This document shows positions 25,071 through 35,251 of a DNA stretch of 64,000 bases, piece by piece (positions within the stretch are counted from its first letter, which is position 1; the number at the start of each line of letters is the position of its first letter). A model generated the notes under the pieces. That model did no database searches and was not told where the DNA came from. It saw nothing but the letters and a program-made list of their open reading frames with translations. The translations under genes and the position numbers were made by a program. The stretch covers positions 1-64,000 of the forward strand of contig JAXLQJ010000005.1 in NCBI GenBank assembly GCA_046331705.1. Direction: 5' to 3'. The stretch comes from JADJOY01 sp046331705 [NCBI: bacterium] (GTDB lineage Bacteria > JADJOY01).

Positions 25071-26171
25071 ATGAGCGAACGAACGACGCCCACGCCGACC
25101 GCGAGCGGCGTGGTCCCCTTCGACGAGCGGCTCTTCTATCTCGAGGAGTTCCACGGGAGGACGCTCGCCCTCACGGCGCTCCCCGATGCGCTTCGTCCGG
25201 CGTCCGTCGACGCGGTGCGCGCCGTGGTCGACACGCTGCTCGCCAACGGCACGCACGTCCTGCTGCTGCTGCCGAGCGACGCGCCGAGCCGACTGGTCTG
25301 CGATGCCGAGGTGCTGGCCCCCTCGGCCGAGCCGTTCTTGCCGGCCACCTGGCGCGCCGCTCGCCACGACCGCGCGGTGTGGGTCCCCGTCGACGATCAG
25401 CCGATCCTGCCGGCGGTGCGCCGGCTCATCGGCCAGCTGCACGTCGCGAAGCTCGTGATCCTCGATCCCGAAGGCGGCGTGGGCACCCGCGACGAGAGCA
25501 CGTCCTCGTTCGTGGACCTGGTCTCGCTGCGCGATCAGCTGCGCCGCGGCGCGGGAGCGCGCGAGCCGCTCCTGCGCGAGATCGAGAACGCGCTGAGCGC
25601 GGGCGAGACCGTGAATCTCTGCACGCCCCGAGGGCTCGATGCGGAGCTCTTCAGCTACACCGGCTCGGGCACGCTCTTCACCACCCGCCGCTACGTGACG
25701 GTGCGCCATCTCGGCATCGACGATCTGGACGCGGCCGCGTCGCTCATCGCGCGTGGCGTCGAGGAGGGCTTCCTGCAGCCCCGCAGCGAGCCCGACCTCG
25801 ATCGGGTGCTGGCGCGCGCGTTCGGCGCGTTCATCGACGACCGGCACCTCGCCGGGATCGGCGCGCTGCGCGTCTATCGGCAGGAGAGCGCGGGCGAGCT
25901 GGTCTCGCTCTACACGCTCACACGGTTCCAGGGCGAGGGAATCGGCAAGCACCTGATCGAGCGGATCGCCGCCGAAGCCACGGCGCTCAGTCTCGCCAGC
26001 CTGTTCGCGTGCACCACCCGGGAGGCCGCGGCGCGCTACTTCGTGCGCGAGGGGTTCCGCGAGATCGAGGCTCGCGACCTGCCGGCGTCCAAATGGATCG
26101 GCTACGACGCCGAGCGGCGCGCGCGACTGCGCTGCTTCCGGCGCGCGCTACGGCCGTCGCTTCACCACTGA
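25071..26171 (+). CDS. N-acetylglutamate synthase-like protein (AAK-like + GNAT)
   Basis: 366 residues. The N-terminal 200 resemble an amino-acid-kinase fold that has lost the usual glycine-rich nucleotide loops, as in NAGS enzymes. The joint GLDAELFSYTGSGTLFT matches the xELF...G.GT segment preceding the acetyltransferase half of ArgA. The GNAT domain (about 215-366) has the acetyl-CoA loop QGEGIGKHL starting at about residue 287 and a late FVREGFREIE strand. If the assignment is right it makes N-acetylglutamate, the first step of arginine synthesis. No other arg genes are adjacent. A TACAAT hexamer 69 bases upstream could be a -10 box but has no good -35. Confidence 0.72.
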   Translation: MSERTTPTPTASGVVPFDERLFYLEEFHGRTLALTALPDALRPASVDAVRAVVDTLLANGTHVLLLLPSDAPSRLVCDAEVLAPSAEPFLPATWRAARHDRAVWVPVDDQPILPAVRRLIGQLHVAKLVILDPEGGVGTRDESTSSFVDLVSLRDQLRRGAGAREPLLREIENALSAGETVNLCTPRGLDAELFSYTGSGTLFTTRRYVTVRHLGIDDLDAAASLIARGVEEGFLQPRSEPDLDRVLARAFGAFIDDRHLAGIGALRVYRQESAGELVSLYTLTRFQGEGIGKHLIERIAAEATALSLASLFACTTREAAARYFVREGFREIEARDLPASKWIGYDAERRARLRCFRRALRPSLHH

Positions 26172-26199
26172 GTCCGACGGCACGGGGAGATCGAGTCAC

Positions 26200-28011
26200 A
26201 TGAGCGACAGCCCTTCGACCATCGCCGAGCGAGTCGCCGCGTTGCGCGGCGCGCTCGCCTCCCACGGCCTGGGCGGCTACCTGATTCCCACCTCGGACGC
26301 GCACCAGAACGAGTACGTGCCCACGTGCTGGCAGCGGCGCGCGTGGATCAGCGGTTTCACCGGCTCGGCCGGCACCGCCGCGGTCACGGCGACCAAGGCC
26401 GGCTTGTGGACCGACTCGCGCTACTACCTGCAGGCCGAGACGGAGCTCGACGCCGCGGTGTACACGCTCTTTCGAGCCCAGCTGCCCGACGTTCCCGCCC
26501 TCGACGAGTGGCTCTGTGCCGAGCTCGGCGAAGGTCAGCGCGTCGGCTACGACCCGCAGACGCTGTCGGTCGAGTCGGCCGAGCGACTGCGGTCGAAGCT
26601 CGCTGGGCGCGGGCTGGCGCTCGTGGGCATCGAGGGCAATCTGGTGGATGCGGTGCGGCCCGAAGCGCTGGCGCCTCCGCGCGAGCTGGCGTTCACCCTG
26701 CCCGACGAGATCGCCGGCGAGAGCGTCGCCGACAAGCTCGCCAAGGTTCGCGAGAAGATGGCGAAGTCGGATGCGCGCGCGCTGGTGATCACCACCCTCG
26801 ACGCGATCGCGTGGCTCTTCAACGTGCGCGGCACCGACATCCCCTACAACCCCGTGGTGATCTCGTACGCGCTGGTGACCGCCGACGGCGCCGCGTGGTT
26901 CGTCGATCCGAGCAAGGTGCCGAGCGACGTTCAGCGACGGCTCGAGCCCACCGTCACGATTCGGCCTTACGAAGCGTTCGGCGAGGCGCTCGCGGCGCTC
27001 GGCAGCGCCAAGACGCGCACCTGGATCGATCCGGCCGCGGCGAGCGATTGGGTTCTGGGAAAGCTCGCCGACGCACCGATCGTGCGCGCGCTGAGCCCGA
27101 TCGCCAAGCTCAAGGCGGTCAAGAGCGAGGTGGAGCTAGCGGGCATGCGCCAGGCGCACATCCGCGACGGCGTCGCGATGGTGCGCTTCCTGCGCTGGCT
27201 CGCCGAGGCGGTGCCCGCGGGCGGGATCACGGAAGCGTCCGCGGCCGCGCGACTCGACGGCCTGCGCGCCGAATGCCCGCGCTTTCGCGGCCCGTCGTTC
27301 GAGACGATCAGTGCCTACGGCGCGCACGCCGCGATCCCCCACTACCGCGTGACCGACGAGAGCAACCTGGCGCTCGAGCCGCGCGGTCTCTACCTGGTGG
27401 ATTCCGGCGGCCAATACCTCGACGGCACCACCGACATCACACGCACCGTGGCGCTCGGCCCCGTCGACGCCGAGGCGCGCGACCGCTTCACCCGCGTGCT
27501 GCGCGGCCACATCGAGCTGGCGAGGCTGTCGTTCCCGCGCGGCTCGGGCGGCCACCAGCTCGAGCTGGCGGCGCGTCTGCCGCTCTGGGACGTGGGCCTC
27601 GACTACGGCCACGGCACCGGACACGGCGTGGGCTTCTTCCTCAACGTGCACGAGGGTCCGTTCAGCATCTCGCCGCGCGCCGCCGACGTCCCGCTCGAGC
27701 CGGGCATGATCTCGTCCAACGAGCCTGGCTACTACGAGACGGGCGCCTACGGCATCCGCATCGAGAACCTGGTGCACGTGGTCCGCGACGAGACGCGCAG
27801 CAATGCCGAGCTCGGGCGTGATTTCTTCCGGTTCGAGACGATCACGCTGTGCCCCATCGACCGCACGCTCGTGGACACGGCGCAGATGTCGGCAGCGCAG
27901 ATCGAGTGGTTCGACGCGTATCACGCTCGCGTGCGCGAGGCGCTCACGCCGCTGCTCGCCGATCCGGCCGATCGCGCTTGGCTCGCCGCGGCGACGGCGG
28001 CGGTCGGCTGA
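26200..28011 (+). CDS. pepP: Xaa-Pro aminopeptidase (M24, XPNPEP1-like)
   Basis: 603 residues with three domains: two creatinase-like N-terminal domains and the C-terminal pita-bread domain. All five metal ligands are visible with the spacing of eukaryotic cytosolic aminopeptidase P: Asp401 and Asp412 (VDSGGQYLDGTTDITR), His475 (GHGVGFFLNVHEGP), Glu508 (SNEPGYY) and Glu522 (RIENLVH). The length is nearer the 600-residue XPNPEP1/YpdF-long form than the 440-residue E. coli PepP. It removes an N-terminal residue followed by proline, using two Mn or Zn ions. GGGGAG lies upstream of the ATG, 28 bases after the NAGS-like gene, so the two are probably cotranscribed. Confidence 0.93.
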   Translation: MSDSPSTIAERVAALRGALASHGLGGYLIPTSDAHQNEYVPTCWQRRAWISGFTGSAGTAAVTATKAGLWTDSRYYLQAETELDAAVYTLFRAQLPDVPALDEWLCAELGEGQRVGYDPQTLSVESAERLRSKLAGRGLALVGIEGNLVDAVRPEALAPPRELAFTLPDEIAGESVADKLAKVREKMAKSDARALVITTLDAIAWLFNVRGTDIPYNPVVISYALVTADGAAWFVDPSKVPSDVQRRLEPTVTIRPYEAFGEALAALGSAKTRTWIDPAAASDWVLGKLADAPIVRALSPIAKLKAVKSEVELAGMRQAHIRDGVAMVRFLRWLAEAVPAGGITEASAAARLDGLRAECPRFRGPSFETISAYGAHAAIPHYRVTDESNLALEPRGLYLVDSGGQYLDGTTDITRTVALGPVDAEARDRFTRVLRGHIELARLSFPRGSGGHQLELAARLPLWDVGLDYGHGTGHGVGFFLNVHEGPFSISPRAADVPLEPGMISSNEPGYYETGAYGIRIENLVHVVRDETRSNAELGRDFFRFETITLCPIDRTLVDTAQMSAAQIEWFDAYHARVREALTPLLADPADRAWLAAATAAVG

Positions 28012-28017
28012 CGGCGG

Positions 28018-28067
28018 GAGCTCGCGCGCGTCGCGACCGTCCGATCGCCGTGGCGACCGGCGAGCTC
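28018..28067. terminator. Possible bidirectional terminator between convergent genes
   Basis: GAGCTCGC (28018-28025) pairs with GCGAGCTC (28060-28067), and inside it GTCGC pairs with GCGAC, giving a nested stem in the 57-base gap between the aminopeptidase P gene and the convergent HExxH gene. No T-run follows on either strand. Confidence 0.4.
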
Positions 28068-28068
28068 G

Positions 28069-28839
28069 TCAGGAGCGGCGACGATCCCAGCGGCTGAGCG
28101 TGACCTGCAGCGGGCCGTTCTGCCACGCGAGGAAACGATCGTGATCGGGGTGCAGCCGCTCGCGACGGCGAAACTCGGGCGTGTGGTAGCGAAGATGCCC
28201 GGCGGCGTCCTTGTCGTGGCCGAGCTCGGCGTGCAGCAGCTCGTGGAAGAGCAAGAACTCGATCACCCACGTCGGGACGAGGTCGACGTCGAGCGCGGGG
28301 TGGATGCGGACCGTGCGCGTCGCCTCCTGGTAGGAAGCGAGCCGCACGCTGCCGCTGCGGCGGTTCGGGTGACGGCGCCCGGCGCCCCAGCCCACGGCGC
28401 GGATGCGCAGGTCGACGTGCCGGAAGTGCGCGCGGCTCACGCGCGCCATGAGCACCGATAGGTCGTGGACCTCGCCTCGCGCCACCAGGCGCGGGGGACG
28501 ACGCTGCGACGGCTCGTGCGGCAGACGCGCGATGTACGATCGCACCTCCTTCGCGGCGCGCATCGCGCCCGACCCGCCACGGGCCCACGCGACCACGTCA
28601 CGCAACACGTCGATGGGCGCCGACGCGAGGCGATCGGAGACGCGCAACGTCGTCAGCCCGGCCAGCCGCTCGAACGAGAAGAGGTTCACGCCGTTCGAGT
28701 TGTCCACCAACACCATGCCGTCATCGAGGAGCGGACGCAGACGGCGCCGAAGACGCTCGCGCGGCGAGTCGAACGGCAGCGGCAGCTGCTCGATGCGAGC
28801 TTTGCGCGGGGCGAGGGTGCGTTTCTCGGCGACTCTCAT
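28069..28839 (-). CDS. Small metallopeptidase-like protein with HExxH (SprT-like)
   Basis: 256 residues from the ATG at 28839. The motif FLLFHELLHAELG places HELLH at 199-203, with more His downstream (HLRYHTPEFRRRE, HPDH) as possible third ligands. This is the layout of SprT/WLM-type and YgjP-like zinc peptidases. The N-terminal part is Arg-rich with a clear LPLPF strand and no signal peptide, so it is cytoplasmic. A TTG at 28929 would extend it by 30 residues across an inverted repeat; the shorter start is more likely. No substrate can be inferred. Confidence 0.65.
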   Translation of the reverse strand: MRVAEKRTLAPRKARIEQLPLPFDSPRERLRRRLRPLLDDGMVLVDNSNGVNLFSFERLAGLTTLRVSDRLASAPIDVLRDVVAWARGGSGAMRAAKEVRSYIARLPHEPSQRRPPRLVARGEVHDLSVLMARVSRAHFRHVDLRIRAVGWGAGRRHPNRRSGSVRLASYQEATRTVRIHPALDVDLVPTWVIEFLLFHELLHAELGHDKDAAGHLRYHTPEFRRRERLHPDHDRFLAWQNGPLQVTLSRWDRRRS

Positions 28840-29172
28840 GGCGGCGTCCGTGCCTGAGGCCGCCGCAAGAAAACATGCGAAAAAGCGCTTGTCCAAGCGA
28901 TTTTTCGACTCGCCGAAGGGCGAAATCAAACATCATTCTAGAACGGCGAGCGAGCGCCTCGCATGGGCGCGCGTCCGGTAGGCAGCGCCCCAGCGGCCCA
29001 GGAAAAAGCCGTTTCCCGTCAGGTGGTGAGCTCGGCTAACCGTGCTCGACCACGTCGCGACCGCGTTACGATCGCCTGGCGGTCGCCTGTGGAATTCCTG
29101 TGGATGGTTTTCGGGTTCGGCGCCACCCGTCGGCGCATCGCCGAGCCCGCGTCGCCGCTCGCGACCCGACGA
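28840..29172. other. Intergenic region without a supported gene (333 bp)
   Basis: It lies between the HExxH gene start and the CBS-protein end, both on the minus strand. It contains an unusually AT-rich patch (about 28866-28945) around the inverted repeat at 28878-28907, which likely carries the promoter of the HExxH gene. From about 28990 to 29172 I see nothing beyond a short GGAAA/TTTCC hairpin near 29001-29016. No tRNA or small RNA could be identified. Confidence 0.5.
28878..28907. repeat. 14-bp inverted repeat upstream of the HExxH gene
   Basis: The arms CGAAAAAGCGCTTG and CAAGCGATTTTTCG are complementary with one mismatch and separated by 2 bases. A 2-base loop is too tight for a good terminator, so a palindromic protein-binding site is likelier. 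It is 39 bases above the chosen ATG and sits in the only AT-rich patch nearby. Confidence 0.5.
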
Positions 29173-29640
29173 TCAGCGGCCGTAGCTCCCGCCGATGTGA
29201 TCGTACGGATCGGCGCCGGAGGCGACCACCGCGTCGTATTGGTTCTTGTCGACCAGCTTCTCGAACCCCTCGACGACCGCTTCGAGGAAGTCGCGCGCCG
29301 ACAGGATGCCGATCGGCTTGCCGCCATCGACCACCGCGAGGTGGCGGATCCTCTTGGCCCGGAGCAGATCGACGCACTCGCGCACCGACGCGGTTCGCGC
29401 CACGGCGATCACCGGCGACGACGCGACCTCGCTGACGCGCACCTTGCTCGGATCCGTGCCCGCCGCCACCACGCGCGTCAGCAGATCGCGCTCGGAGAAC
29501 AACCCCGTGGCCGCTCCGCCCGCGACCACGAGCACGGCGCCCACCTTGTTCTGATTCATCAGTCGGGCCGCCGCCGCGACGGTGTCGTCGGGCGAAACCG
29601 TCACCATCTCGGTCTTCATCAGCGATGCAACGATGGCCAT
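29173..29640 (-). CDS. Two-CBS-domain protein
   Basis: 155 residues made of one Bateman pair: CBS1 at about 1-60 (VSPDDTVAAAARLMNQNKVGAVLVV, GLFSERDLLTRV) and CBS2 at about 68-125 (VARTASVRECVDLLRAKRIRHLAVVDGGKPIGILSARDFL). The short C-terminal tail is Tyr/Gly-rich. Such stand-alone proteins bind adenosine nucleotides and often regulate another enzyme or channel. The gene is 74 bases below the fumC stop on the same strand, so co-transcription with fumC is possible. Confidence 0.88.
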   Translation of the reverse strand: MAIVASLMKTEMVTVSPDDTVAAAARLMNQNKVGAVLVVAGGAATGLFSERDLLTRVVAAGTDPSKVRVSEVASSPVIAVARTASVRECVDLLRAKRIRHLAVVDGGKPIGILSARDFLEAVVEGFEKLVDKNQYDAVVASGADPYDHIGGSYGR

Positions 29641-29714
29641 GACGCCTCCTCGAAAACGAGACCGCGTCGGCGTGCCGGCGCGCTCGGCTGGTTGCTGACC
29701 CTACGAGTCGGTGC

Positions 29715-31103
<1,389 letters not shown>

Positions 31104-31263
31104 GGCGATCTCCTCTCTCGTCGACGTGCTGTGCGTGGACCTGGAAGCGAAGGCTGGAGCGCCCGCCACGCGTCGTCAACCCCGATCGCTGGGAAGCGCG
31201 GCGCCAACGCTCACCGTCGCGGCACCCGAGGCGTTCGTGCGCCGGGCGTGCGCCGGGCGCGCG

Positions 31264-33936
31264 TCATGCGCCGTGCGAGGCGCCGCCCCACGCGCCCAGC
31301 GCTTCCGCCCGGGCCTGGGTGAGCTCGGCGGCTTCGCGCGCCGCGTCGTCGAAGGCGGCGACGGGGAAGCGCCCGTGCCACGGGCTGAACCGCGCGCCGA
31401 ACGCGGGGAACCGGAAGAAGAGCTTCACCAGCCAGCGGCTGGTGCCGGTGAGCGCGATCGAGTCGTCGAGCTCGCGCAGCGTGTTGCGGTCCCACCCGCC
31501 GAGGAGAGCGGTGAGGAAGAGGATCGCCGGCGTTCCCACGAAGAGCGCCATCAGCACCAGGCCGAAGCTGCGTGCGGGCGTCGGCGTCCACACCGCCAGG
31601 CTGAACGTCCGCACCGCCACTCCCACGATCGCCGCCGCGAGGGTCGGCGCCACCACCGCCTGCCACCACGGCAAGTGGACGCGGATGATCGAGCGATTCA
31701 CCAGCCACCACGAGCTCGAGATCTTCGCCAGGAGAGTCGCGACGAGCGACGCCACGATGATTCCCCAGAGGCCGATTCGCGGCACCAGCACCCACGCCAC
31801 CGCGATCTTCACCAGCTGCTCGGCCGCCACGGTGCCCGTGTAGATGCGCGTGCGTCCCGCCCCCAACGCGATCGAGTCGGGGATGAGCCCGAGGAACTGC
31901 GTCATTCCCCACAGGTGCAGCGCACGCGTGTACTCGGCGGCGCGTTCCCATTGTGGGCCGAGCACTCCCAGGATGAAGAGATCGGAGATCGCGACGAACG
32001 GCGCGCCGTAGCAGAGCGTCGAGAGCGTCGACCAGCGCACCGTCTCGCCGATCGTGTACTGGGTGAGCGCCCGCTTGCCGTGGGCGAACGACTCGGAGAT
32101 CGTCGGCACCAGGGTGTCGATGAAGCGCTGGGTGAAGAGGTAGCCGACCAAGGCGCTCAGCGAAACCTGCAGGACTCCCGACATCTGCGGGTAGTTCGGC
32201 AAGCGGGTCGCGAGCAGGTAGCTCTGCCCGAACATCCCCGCCGCGGCGGCGGCTCCGCCCAGCGCCACGACGATCCCGTAGCCCAGGGCGCTCTTCACCA
32301 CCGCCACGTCGAAATGCGCGAGGAAGAGCACGCGGATCCGAACGCCGAGCCCGCGCAGGAACCCCATACCCACCACGAAGATCAGCACCTCGTTCAGATA
32401 GCCGCCGAGCACCATGCCGAAGGTGGCGCCGGTGGCCTCGCCGAACACGGGGTGGCGAGCGCCCCAGCCGCGCATCGCCAGGACCGCGATGAAGTTGGTG
32501 GGAACCGCCAGCACCATCGCGAGCACACCCATGGTCTGGTGCAGGTCGAAGCGCTGCAGCGCGTTGAAGAGATGCGCGAAGAGCTTCAAGAACCCGGGGT
32601 ACTGGATGATCGCGTGCAGCAAGAACGCCCACGCGAGATAGGCGTACGTGGTCTGCGGCAGCACGCCGGCCGCCACCAACGCCACCGCGCCCACCTGCGC
32701 GATACCGGAAAGCGCCTGCCACCACACGAAGAGCTGCGCGTACATGACGCCGCGTCCCGGATCCGAGACCCGGTACTCGGCGAAGTACTTGACGAAGGCG
32801 TAGCCGGTGCCGAGATCCAGGAAGATCCAGAAGACGCCCATCAAGCCCTGAATGATGTGCCAGGCACCGACGGACTCGGGGAACGGCGAGACGTGGTTGT
32901 AGTTGAACGAGAGCACACCCAGGAATCCGGGCACCAGGAACAAGAGCGACACCGCGAAGAGATAGAGGAAGCCCGCGAGCGGGCGGCGGAAGCCCACGGT
33001 TTCCCACGCGGCGGAGGCCGAAGCGGCGGGTTGCTGTTGCGAGCCATCGCGCCCCGCGTCGCCGGGCGCGGCGCGCGCGAAGAAACGCTGCAAGAGCTCC
33101 GGATGTCGAAGGCTGTGGCGACGAACGAGCACGAAGACGAGCAGGTTCAGCGTGAACATGCCGCCGAAGAGCGCGAGGATCGTGGGGAACTCGCGCGGAT
33201 GCGGAACCGGCGAGCCGGGCCATTCGTGAAAGGCGAGCGGCGTTCCGTGCGCGGCTTCCGCCTCGATCCGGTAGAGCCAGTAGTTGAAATAGGGCCAGCT
33301 CCGGAACGAATAGTTGCTGCCCTTCTCCTCGAGGCGCGCGGCGCGCGCGTCTTGGATGTCGAGCCAGGGCGCCAGGAAGAGCACCTGGCCGGCACCAACG
33401 CGCAGACGTCCGAGCAACACCTCGCCGCCGTCGCTGGTGACGAGTGCTTCGAGCGCATCGACTGGAACCCGAGGCACGGTGCGCTCCCGCACCTGCGGCG
33501 CCGAGCGCCAGGCGATGTCGCTCGGCTCCTTCTCGTGGGCGGCGATGGACACCGTATCGGCGCGATCGACGAGCTCGATCGCCGCCCCGGCAGCCCGCGC
33601 GGTCTCGGCTGCGAGCCCCGGCCCGTGCTCGCGACCCGAGATCACCAGCAGCGTCGCACCCGAGCGCGCGCGGTCGAGCAGGCGAACGAGGTCGTCGCCA
33701 GAGGCCGCGACGTCGTGAAGAATCACCAACGACGCCTCGCGCGAGCCACGCGCCGCACCGATCGCGGACACGCACTCCGGGAAGATCATCCGATCGAGCG
33801 CCAGCCGCGCACACAGGTCCTCGTCGCCGCCGACGTAGAGCGGCGTGATCCCCTCGCCCGCGTGGCTCGGCCACACGAGCGCCACGAGCAGAGCCAGCGC
33901 GGCGACCAGCGATCGAACGATCGCGCTCAATCCCAT
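31264..33936 (-). CDS. Exported GATase-like domain fused to a polysaccharide flippase-like membrane protein
   Basis: 890 residues. A signal-peptide-like helix (ends PSHAGEG, about 26) is followed by a soluble region to about 240 with alternating strands (ASLVILHDVAASGDDLVRLLDRA, ATLLVISGREHGPGL, GQVLFLAPWLD), resembling the class I glutamine amidotransferase-like domains found in some membrane proteins. There is a helix near 250-275, a Gln/Ala linker near 300-315, then about 12 hydrophobic helices (about 315-830) of MOP/Wzx flippase type, ending in a soluble basic tail. Wzx proteins move lipid-linked sugars across the inner membrane. The gene starts 10 bases inside the end of the sugar-oxidoreductase gene, supporting a surface-polysaccharide role. 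Fusion to an exported domain is unusual. Confidence 0.65.
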   Translation of the reverse strand: MGLSAIVRSLVAALALLVALVWPSHAGEGITPLYVGGDEDLCARLALDRMIFPECVSAIGAARGSREASLVILHDVAASGDDLVRLLDRARSGATLLVISGREHGPGLAAETARAAGAAIELVDRADTVSIAAHEKEPSDIAWRSAPQVRERTVPRVPVDALEALVTSDGGEVLLGRLRVGAGQVLFLAPWLDIQDARAARLEEKGSNYSFRSWPYFNYWLYRIEAEAAHGTPLAFHEWPGSPVPHPREFPTILALFGGMFTLNLLVFVLVRRHSLRHPELLQRFFARAAPGDAGRDGSQQQPAASASAAWETVGFRRPLAGFLYLFAVSLLFLVPGFLGVLSFNYNHVSPFPESVGAWHIIQGLMGVFWIFLDLGTGYAFVKYFAEYRVSDPGRGVMYAQLFVWWQALSGIAQVGAVALVAAGVLPQTTYAYLAWAFLLHAIIQYPGFLKLFAHLFNALQRFDLHQTMGVLAMVLAVPTNFIAVLAMRGWGARHPVFGEATGATFGMVLGGYLNEVLIFVVGMGFLRGLGVRIRVLFLAHFDVAVVKSALGYGIVVALGGAAAAAGMFGQSYLLATRLPNYPQMSGVLQVSLSALVGYLFTQRFIDTLVPTISESFAHGKRALTQYTIGETVRWSTLSTLCYGAPFVAISDLFILGVLGPQWERAAEYTRALHLWGMTQFLGLIPDSIALGAGRTRIYTGTVAAEQLVKIAVAWVLVPRIGLWGIIVASLVATLLAKISSSWWLVNRSIIRVHLPWWQAVVAPTLAAAIVGVAVRTFSLAVWTPTPARSFGLVLMALFVGTPAILFLTALLGGWDRNTLRELDDSIALTGTSRWLVKLFFRFPAFGARFSPWHGRFPVAAFDDAAREAAELTQARAEALGAWGGASHGA

Positions 33937-35102
33937 TCACCGAGCAACGCGCGGTCGAGCGGGAACGCGAGCGGCTCACCGCCCCGCCGGTGGCTCACCT
34001 CGATCGCAGTGCAGAGCTCTTGATCGATTCGACCGCCTTCGACCCCGTAGCGCACGTCGCTGCGGCCAGCGCGGATCGCCCGCACCAGCTCCATGAGCGC
34101 ACACGCCACGCCGATGTGATCGTCGTCGAACGGCAGATCGGTGAACGGATTCGACCAGCGAATCTCCGCTCGCCCCCTCGGCTTGGCCACCAGCGCTGCA
34201 AGCGCCCTCACCCCATCACCGAGATCGTTCCATTCCCACTCCACGCGTAGCTCTTCGCGACCCGTGCGATCGGCGTCGAAGCACCAATAGTGCTCGTTCG
34301 CGCCGTATCCGCCGGTGCCGTAGAACTTGAGGGCGCGTTCGCCACGAATCGGCGCGTCGTAGGCGATCGACGTGTAGTGGTAGAGGCTCACGGTGCCCCA
34401 CGCGTGCTCGAGCCAACCCCACCACCAGCGCTCGTCCTCGCGGGCGGGATTGCCGTCCCAGCGCGAGGGGTGCGGCCACACCCGCACGGTCCGTTCCATC
34501 CCACGCACCCGCGTCACCGGGTTCGAGAATCCCGCGAGCATCCGTAGCTGGCTCATCCCGTGGTAGCGGAAGCCCCAGTAGTCGTTCTGGACCGTGAGCA
34601 CGTCGCCGAAGAGACCTTCGCCGACCAGCAGCGTCTTCATCTGCTCCACGGGGAAGAGGACGTTCTGCTCGGCGACCTGAACGGGAATGCCCTTCTCGGC
34701 GACGAGCTGCACGATCGCGTCGCATTCGCGAAGCCGCGACGAGAGCGGGGTCTCGAGGAGCAGCGGGATGCCGAAGTCGAGCGCGCGCAGCGCAGCGACG
34801 CCGTTCATGCCGTAGCTCACGCAAACGATCAAGAGATCCGGGCGCGTCTTCTCGATCAGCTCTTCGATCGAGTCGAAGGCCGCACACTCGTACGGTTCTG
34901 CGACGGCCAGCGCGCGCGCCCTGTGGCGACCAGCCACGCCCACCAACTCGAGCTCGTCGCCGAGGGCGCGGACGATCGGCGCGTAGTAGCCCGCGGCGCG
35001 CCGCCCCGGCCCCCAGATGCCCACCTTGAGCGGCATTGGAGCAGCCGCGCGCCGCTCCCGCCGGTGACGCGCCACTGCCTCACGAAGTTCCATCGCCGTC
35101 AT
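33927..35102 (-). CDS. Gfo/Idh/MocA-family NAD(P)-dependent oxidoreductase
   Basis: 391 residues. The N-terminal Rossmann domain begins KVGIWGPGRRAAGYY (26-40), a variant of GxGxxG. The family EKP motif at the catalytic Lys position reads ETP (117-119), so the usual proton-donor/cofactor Lys is a Thr. The C-terminal beta-sheet domain has many Trp/Tyr/His (WWWGWLEHAWGTVSLYHYTS). An ATG 66 bases further on (MPLKVGIWG) is an alternative start and would begin at the Rossmann strand. It overlaps the flippase-fusion gene by 10 bases, so the two are expressed together. Likely substrates are sugar derivatives, but without the Lys it may not be a standard dehydrogenase. Confidence 0.8.
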   Translation of the reverse strand: MTAMELREAVARHRRERRAAAPMPLKVGIWGPGRRAAGYYAPIVRALGDELELVGVAGRHRARALAVAEPYECAAFDSIEELIEKTRPDLLIVCVSYGMNGVAALRALDFGIPLLLETPLSSRLRECDAIVQLVAEKGIPVQVAEQNVLFPVEQMKTLLVGEGLFGDVLTVQNDYWGFRYHGMSQLRMLAGFSNPVTRVRGMERTVRVWPHPSRWDGNPAREDERWWWGWLEHAWGTVSLYHYTSIAYDAPIRGERALKFYGTGGYGANEHYWCFDADRTGREELRVEWEWNDLGDGVRALAALVAKPRGRAEIRWSNPFTDLPFDDDHIGVACALMELVRAIRAGRSDVRYGVEGGRIDQELCTAIEVSHRRGGEPLAFPLDRALLGEWD

Positions 35103-35174
35103 CCGAGCCCACCCACGCGAGAGGTGCGGCGGACTCTATCAAACGCGACGGCTCGGCGACGGTCACGGAGCGAG

Positions 35175-35209
35175 CGATGGCCCCGGCGAAGCGATCGCCG
35201 GGGCCATCG
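35175..35209 (-). terminator. Strong hairpin after the ammonium transporter gene
   Basis: CGATGGCCCCGGCGA and TCGCCGGGGCCATCG form a perfect 15-bp stem with a 5-base loop, about 43 bases past the transporter stop and before the oxidoreductase start. There is no T-run after it on the minus strand. It is the strongest hairpin I found in the window and most likely ends or attenuates transporter transcription. Confidence 0.6.
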
Positions 35210-35251
35210 AGACTGCAGAGAAAGGGGAGAGAGGGCCTGCGTGACGCGCGA

